DNA of 53,385 bases from Gammaproteobacteria bacterium. Lineage in GTDB: Bacteria; Pseudomonadota; Gammaproteobacteria; Chromatiales; Chromatiaceae. The DNA lies in assembly GCA_024275295.1 (NCBI GenBank), contig JAJRZI010000018.1, forward strand, positions 1-53,385, written 5' to 3'. Shown one piece after another: positions 49,253 through 53,385 of the stretch. The translations under genes and the position numbers were made by a program. A model generated the notes under the pieces. It ran no database searches and was not told where the DNA came from. It was given only the letters and a program-made list of their open reading frames with translations. The number at the start of each line of letters is the position of its first letter. Within the stretch, counting starts at the first letter, position 1.

Positions 49253-50305
49253 TCAATCATCTTGATCAGTCTTATCGCAATGTGCCTGTCGGCACTGCTT
49301 TTCAAGACGCTTGACCCGTTGCGTTGTCTCTTCAAGCTGTCTGATTCTAGCTATCGTCTTGCGCCAGACACTGTTTGGAACAGCCGGCAGATTTCCACTG
49401 AAATAGCCCGGCTCAGAAAAGGAGCGAGTGACCAGTGTCTGTGCTGAAAAATGGACATTATCTGCAATATCCAGATGCCCTACGACACCCACACCACCAG
49501 CCAAGGTGCAGTGTTTGCCAATCCTGGTTGAACCGGCCACCCCCACACAAGCCGCTATTGCTGTATGCGCACCAATCTTAACGTTATGGGCAATCTGGAT
49601 CTGATTGTCCAGCTTAACACCATCTTCAATAACGGTATCCTTTATAGCCCCACGGTCAATGGTTGTGTTGGCGCCAATCTCTACATCATCACCAATAGAG
49701 ACAGAGCCTAACTGTGGAACCTTAACCCATCTACCATCATCATTGGCCAAACCAAACCCATCGCTGCCAATTACAGCCCCGGGATGGATCAAAACCCGTT
49801 GCCCAATGGTAACCTCATGGCATAAGGTTACATTCGCAACCAAACGGCTATCATCACCTATTTGGCAACCCTCGCCAATGACGCATCCAGCTCCGATCCC
49901 CACCCTGGCGCCAATCACAGCGTTATCCTCTATCACTGCTCCAGGCCCAATGCTGGCACTGATGTCAATTTGTGCTGATGGTGCCACTATTGCAGATAGG
50001 TGCCGCCCCGCTCTTTTTGCAGGCGATACCGTCATCAATTGTGCAGCCTTTGCAAAGGTGAGATATGGGTTATCACTCACCAATGCATTTGTCGGGCAAT
50101 CATCTAAAAACTCCGGCCCTAAGACGACTGCAGATGCCTTGGTTGTTTTGAGATATTTTCGATATTTCCGATTAGATAGAAAGCTAATGCTGCCAGGTTC
50201 TGCATCCTGTAACACGGATATACTACTGATAATACAATCAGCATCGCCCACCAGCTGGGCATCCACCTGACGTGCTATATCATCCAGTCGGTGAGCCACA
50301 CGCAC
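49253..50305 (-). CDS. lpxD: UDP-3-O-(3-hydroxyacyl)glucosamine N-acyltransferase
   Basis: A product of 350 residues. N-terminal uridine-binding domain (ISFLSNRKYRKYLKTTKASA) and long hexapeptide beta-helix (VGIGAGCVIGEGCQIGDDSR, VSIGDDVEIGANTTIDRGAI) with the catalytic His in NQIQIAHNVKIGAHTAIAA. It adds the second acyl chain in lipid A synthesis. A C-terminal helix with basic charge (IRQLEETTQRVKRLEKQCRQ) binds ACP. Two bases separate it from skp. Confidence 0.97.
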   Translation of the reverse strand: MRVAHRLDDIARQVDAQLVGDADCIISSISVLQDAEPGSISFLSNRKYRKYLKTTKASAVVLGPEFLDDCPTNALVSDNPYLTFAKAAQLMTVSPAKRAGRHLSAIVAPSAQIDISASIGPGAVIEDNAVIGARVGIGAGCVIGEGCQIGDDSRLVANVTLCHEVTIGQRVLIHPGAVIGSDGFGLANDDGRWVKVPQLGSVSIGDDVEIGANTTIDRGAIKDTVIEDGVKLDNQIQIAHNVKIGAHTAIAACVGVAGSTRIGKHCTLAGGVGVVGHLDIADNVHFSAQTLVTRSFSEPGYFSGNLPAVPNSVWRKTIARIRQLEETTQRVKRLEKQCRQAHCDKTDQDD

Positions 50306-50307
50306 AC

Positions 50308-50835
50308 TTACTTCTTTGAAGCTTCAAATTTCTCTTTTAACCGCTCTAGAATCTTACCGGAGATATTGACCCGTTTACTGGCAAATATGACACCATCAGT
50401 CAAAATGATATCGATACCCTCTTCTTTACCCACCTGCCTTACTATTTCAGCAACTTGACGGCTAATCAGACTCTGCAATTCATTCCGACGAAGATTAAAA
50501 TCCTCACGATACTCTTCACGCGCATTTTTAAGTTTGCGATGACGAGAGACAATATCCCTTTCCAGATGCTTTACCTCTGATTCACTCATCACGGCACCGT
50601 CTCTGGAGAGCTTCTCCTCCAGTTTTTTCACCTGCTTCTGTTGCGCAATAAGATCACTCTCTTTACGACTGAATTCGGCCTCCAGATTTTTTCGCGCCTC
50701 TGCATATTGAGGTGATTGCTCAAAAACCTTGATTGCATTTACAACACCAATCTTTAACTCCTGCGCACTAACAACGTTGGAAAAAGCAAGCAGCAACAGT
50801 GCCAATAGTGCAAATGAGGGATATATTTTCTTCAA
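50308..50835 (-). CDS. skp: Periplasmic chaperone Skp/OmpH
   Basis: A product of 175 residues: signal peptide (YPSFALLALLLLAFSNVVSA), then the Skp/OmpH core (LKIGVVNAIKVFEQSPQYAE, long coiled coil KKLEEKLSRDGAVMSESEVK, and GIDIILTDGVIFASKRVNIS). It holds unfolded outer-membrane proteins on their way to BamA, whose gene is directly upstream. Slightly longer than E. coli Skp (161). Confidence 0.96.
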   Translation of the reverse strand: MKKIYPSFALLALLLLAFSNVVSAQELKIGVVNAIKVFEQSPQYAEARKNLEAEFSRKESDLIAQQKQVKKLEEKLSRDGAVMSESEVKHLERDIVSRHRKLKNAREEYREDFNLRRNELQSLISRQVAEIVRQVGKEEGIDIILTDGVIFASKRVNISGKILERLKEKFEASKK

Positions 50836-50853
50836 GGTTAATCTCCAGAAGGA

Positions 50854-53154
50854 TCAGAAAGAAGATCCAAAATTAAATTGGAAGGTTTCAGTTTCATCAG
50901 CCGAATCAGTATTAAATGGTTGGGCTAGGCTAAATGTCAACAAACCCATGGGAGAGACCCAAACAGCTGAAACACCCGTTGAATAGCGCAGTTCACCTGG
51001 CTCAAAACCATTGGATCCATTATCCATATCAAAAACATTACCAAAGTCGGCAAAGACACTTAGGCGAAGTGATTTATCAGCCAGCTTAAATGGTGCTTTA
51101 AAATAGATTTCAGCACCACCCGTCAGACTAAAATTACCGCCCAATGCATTATTTTTTGAGTCCCTCGGACCCAAGGTATTATTAGCAATACCACGCATTG
51201 AACGAAAGCCACCTGCAAAGAAATTCTCATAGAACGGTAAGGTTTCTGTACCCGCGTAACCATCACCATACCCAACATTACCCTTCATACCCAGGGTAAA
51301 TATTTTGCTTAAAGGAAAAAAGCGTTGGTGCCTGTAGCTGATCTTATAATATTCCAGATCACTGCCTGGTAGTGCTATCTGAGCACTCATGCGCTGATTC
51401 CCGCCCTGGGTCGGAAACATAACGCTGTTTCTGGAATCAAAAACCCAACTAAGCCCAGCCTTATAATCAAGAAAACGCGTTCCATATGTTGTTTCAAATG
51501 CCTGGATTTCACGTGATGCACTGCTGGCTATGTTAAAGTCAGTGTTTTCAATATCAAAAGTAAATAGCAGCCTATCAAAATCGCTGATCGGGATACCAAA
51601 ATTGACGCCGCCAATCAGGACATCGGTGGAATAATTGGCGCTATTAAGTTTATTAAACGCTGTCTGTCGGTACTTAAGGTTAAAACCCCGGCTGATACCA
51701 TCAATTGTATAATAGGGATTGGTGTAAGCCAGGTGATACAGTGTATTTGCACTGCTGTTATTAAAGCCTAACGTTACCCGTTTACCCGTGCCAAGAAAGT
51801 TGTTTTGTGAAATGTTGGTATTAAATGTTATCCCCTGGGATTGTGAGAAACCCACACCAGCCATAATATTACCGGCGGGTCTCTCTTCAACAGTAATGTT
51901 CACATCGACCTGGTCGGTTGACCCCGGTACTGCAGGCGTCTCAACCGTAACATTCTCGAAGAATGACAATCTCTCCAGACGATCCCGTGACCGGGCAACT
52001 TTCTCTGCAGAGAACCACGCAGACTCCATCTGGCGCATCTCACGGCGCAGCACACGATCCCGCGTGCGGGTATTACCACGCAAATTCACGCGTCTGACAT
52101 AGACCCGTTTACCGGGATCGACAAAGTATGTGATGGCAACCTGTTTCTTCTCTGCATCAATCTCTGGAATACTGTTGACATTGGCAAAGGCATAGCCGTG
52201 ATTGCCCAATAATTTATTGAGGCGTTCAGAACTACCAACAACCTTTTTGCGGGAGAATACATGCCCACGCGTCAAGTGAATGAGCTTGAACATCTCCTCT
52301 TTGGGCACTACCAGATCGCCAGCCAGTAAAATATCGCTAATGGTATAAACATCACCCTCAGTAATATTTATAGTGACGTAGATGTCCTTTTTATCTGGAG
52401 TAATAGAGATCTGAGTCGAATCAATTTTAAAATTGATATAACCTCTGTCCAGATAGTAAGAGCGTAAAGTCTCCAAATCCCCCGACAGCTTTTGTCGAGA
52501 GTACTGGTTATCCTTGGTATAGAAGGAGAACCACCCACCCGTACTGAGTTTAAATTCATCCAGCAGGTCATCCTCATCAAATGCTTTATTGCCGACAATA
52601 TTGATATTCTTGATGGTTGCCGCACGACCTTCAGAGATCTCAATGGCAATGCCTACCCGGTTTCGCTCCAGAGGCGTCACCGTGGAGGTTAATTTGACAC
52701 CATATTTGCCTTGACTGAAATATTGGCGCCGAAGCTCCTGCTCAATTTTATCCAAAATAGAACGATTGAAGACTCTGCCTTTGGCCAACCCAATATCCTT
52801 AAGCGCTTCCAGCAGTTGTTCGGTCTCTAATAACTCATTACCAGAAAAAGAGATATCAGCAACAGCTGGACGTTCCCGGACAGTAATCACCAGAACACTG
52901 TTTTCCCGCTCCAGGCGCACGTCCTTAAAAAAACCTGTTTTGTACAGGGCACGAATGACTTCGCTCGTCTGCTCATCCTCTATCCGCTGCCCAACAGTGA
53001 CCGGCATGTAATTGAACACCGTGCCAGCAGAGATACGCTGCAGACCCTCAACCCGAATATCCTGAATAACAAAGGAGCCAGCAGTGGCTGACAGCGGCAT
53101 CAATAGTACGCAGAGCAGTGCCAGTTTTGCCAGAAGTCTGGGGGCAAGCAACAT
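50854..53154 (-). CDS. bamA: Outer membrane protein assembly factor BamA
   Basis: A product of 766 residues: signal peptide ending SATAGS, five POTRA domains ([20 protein letters not shown] begins the first; [20 protein letters not shown] the fifth) and a 16-strand barrel ([20 protein letters not shown], ending in FQFNFGSSF with the terminal Phe). [18 protein letters not shown] contains the conserved loop-6 (V/I)RG-type motif, here MRG. It inserts beta-barrel proteins into the outer membrane and is essential. Located between rseP and skp as usual. Confidence 0.98.
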   Translation of the reverse strand: MLLAPRLLAKLALLCVLLMPLSATAGSFVIQDIRVEGLQRISAGTVFNYMPVTVGQRIEDEQTSEVIRALYKTGFFKDVRLERENSVLVITVRERPAVADISFSGNELLETEQLLEALKDIGLAKGRVFNRSILDKIEQELRRQYFSQGKYGVKLTSTVTPLERNRVGIAIEISEGRAATIKNINIVGNKAFDEDDLLDEFKLSTGGWFSFYTKDNQYSRQKLSGDLETLRSYYLDRGYINFKIDSTQISITPDKKDIYVTINITEGDVYTISDILLAGDLVVPKEEMFKLIHLTRGHVFSRKKVVGSSERLNKLLGNHGYAFANVNSIPEIDAEKKQVAITYFVDPGKRVYVRRVNLRGNTRTRDRVLRREMRQMESAWFSAEKVARSRDRLERLSFFENVTVETPAVPGSTDQVDVNITVEERPAGNIMAGVGFSQSQGITFNTNISQNNFLGTGKRVTLGFNNSSANTLYHLAYTNPYYTIDGISRGFNLKYRQTAFNKLNSANYSTDVLIGGVNFGIPISDFDRLLFTFDIENTDFNIASSASREIQAFETTYGTRFLDYKAGLSWVFDSRNSVMFPTQGGNQRMSAQIALPGSDLEYYKISYRHQRFFPLSKIFTLGMKGNVGYGDGYAGTETLPFYENFFAGGFRSMRGIANNTLGPRDSKNNALGGNFSLTGGAEIYFKAPFKLADKSLRLSVFADFGNVFDMDNGSNGFEPGELRYSTGVSAVWVSPMGLLTFSLAQPFNTDSADETETFQFNFGSSF

Positions 53155-53276
53155 TTCTTATCTACCCTTTTGTTTTTGCAAGTATTAATTGCCAGATGAA
53201 ACGAGCCTTGGTGGAAATTATAATCATAAGGCATCTCTCCACCACGTATGGAACCCCTAGTATAAATTATCTTATC
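53155..53276 (-). other. Intergenic region between rseP and bamA
   Basis: 122 bases without a gene; AT-rich, probably with a bamA promoter, but no -35/-10 or sigma-E box is convincing. Confidence 0.4.
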
Positions 53277-53385
53277 TCATGATCCCAGTAGCCTGGAAAA
53301 ATCAACAAAGAAAGCCAACCCCATCAGCATCAGTAAAATAATCATACCGATTCTCTGCCCCTCTGCCTGCAATCGCTCTGAAAGC
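53277..53385 (-). CDS. rseP: C-terminal end of RseP, site-2 protease (cut by window edge)
   Basis: The last 35 codons read LSERLQAEGQRIGMIILLML, MGLAFFVDFSRLLGS, matching the end of RseP (E. coli ends in GLALFNDFSRL) with the last membrane helix. RseP cleaves RseA to release sigma-E and lies upstream of bamA in gammaproteobacteria. The N-terminal part and active site lie outside the window. Confidence 0.85.
   Translation of the reverse strand, partial: LSERLQAEGQRIGMIILLMLMGLAFFVDFSRLLGS

Overview
The window comes from a gammaproteobacterium. Its right two thirds (about 20.1-53.4 kb) carry the family-typical order thrS-infC-rpmI-rplT-pheS-pheT-ihfA-merR-tRNA-Pro and rseP-bamA-skp-lpxD-fabZ-lpxA-lpxB-rnhB-dnaE-accA-tilS, all on the minus strand. 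Between these blocks lie tRNA-Val, a short MITE-like element, a two-gene NADPH/ferredoxin (Nfn/SudAB-type) oxidoreductase operon on the plus strand, and a minus-strand nonulosonic (sialic/legionaminic-type) acid surface-glycan locus. The species cannot be named from the sequence.

The left 20.2 kb is the end of a lambda-like prophage, a mirror image of lambda, integrated beside tRNA-Pro(GGG). From right to left: lambda-type integrase and excisionase next to the tRNA; an integron integrase (IntI) with a cassette array in the place of the lambda PL-operon accessory region; accessory genes; an XRE regulator; a cI-like repressor divergent from cro; a tightly packed leftward early operon; an ash/icd-like leader with a predicted C4-type antisense RNA ahead of a BRO-N antirepressor; a replication gene with internal GGTGCGCT iterons (like lambda O); a Q-like late regulator; a second, smaller cluster of cassettes; a candidate late promoter followed by two terminators; then lysis-region genes (lipoprotein, class 3 lipase, holin). 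The far end of the prophage lies outside the window.

The most remarkable feature is the integron inside the prophage. Seven attC-like sites are visible (five beside intI, two in the late region). When the two arms of each hairpin are compared by hand, the unpaired extra bases fall in the arm opposite to that expected from gene direction. The sites therefore face away from intI in the usual way, while every cassette gene faces the other way, toward intI, co-directional with the phage transcription units. My interpretation is a phage-adapted integron whose cassettes are expressed from phage promoters and not from a Pc promoter.

Several mobile-region genes (repressor, antirepressor, a PEP-CTERM protein and two small genes) are interrupted by single in-frame stop codons with coherent coding on both sides; rnhB in the core region is interrupted in the same way. 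All three stop codons are involved, so this is decay or sequence error, not a changed genetic code.
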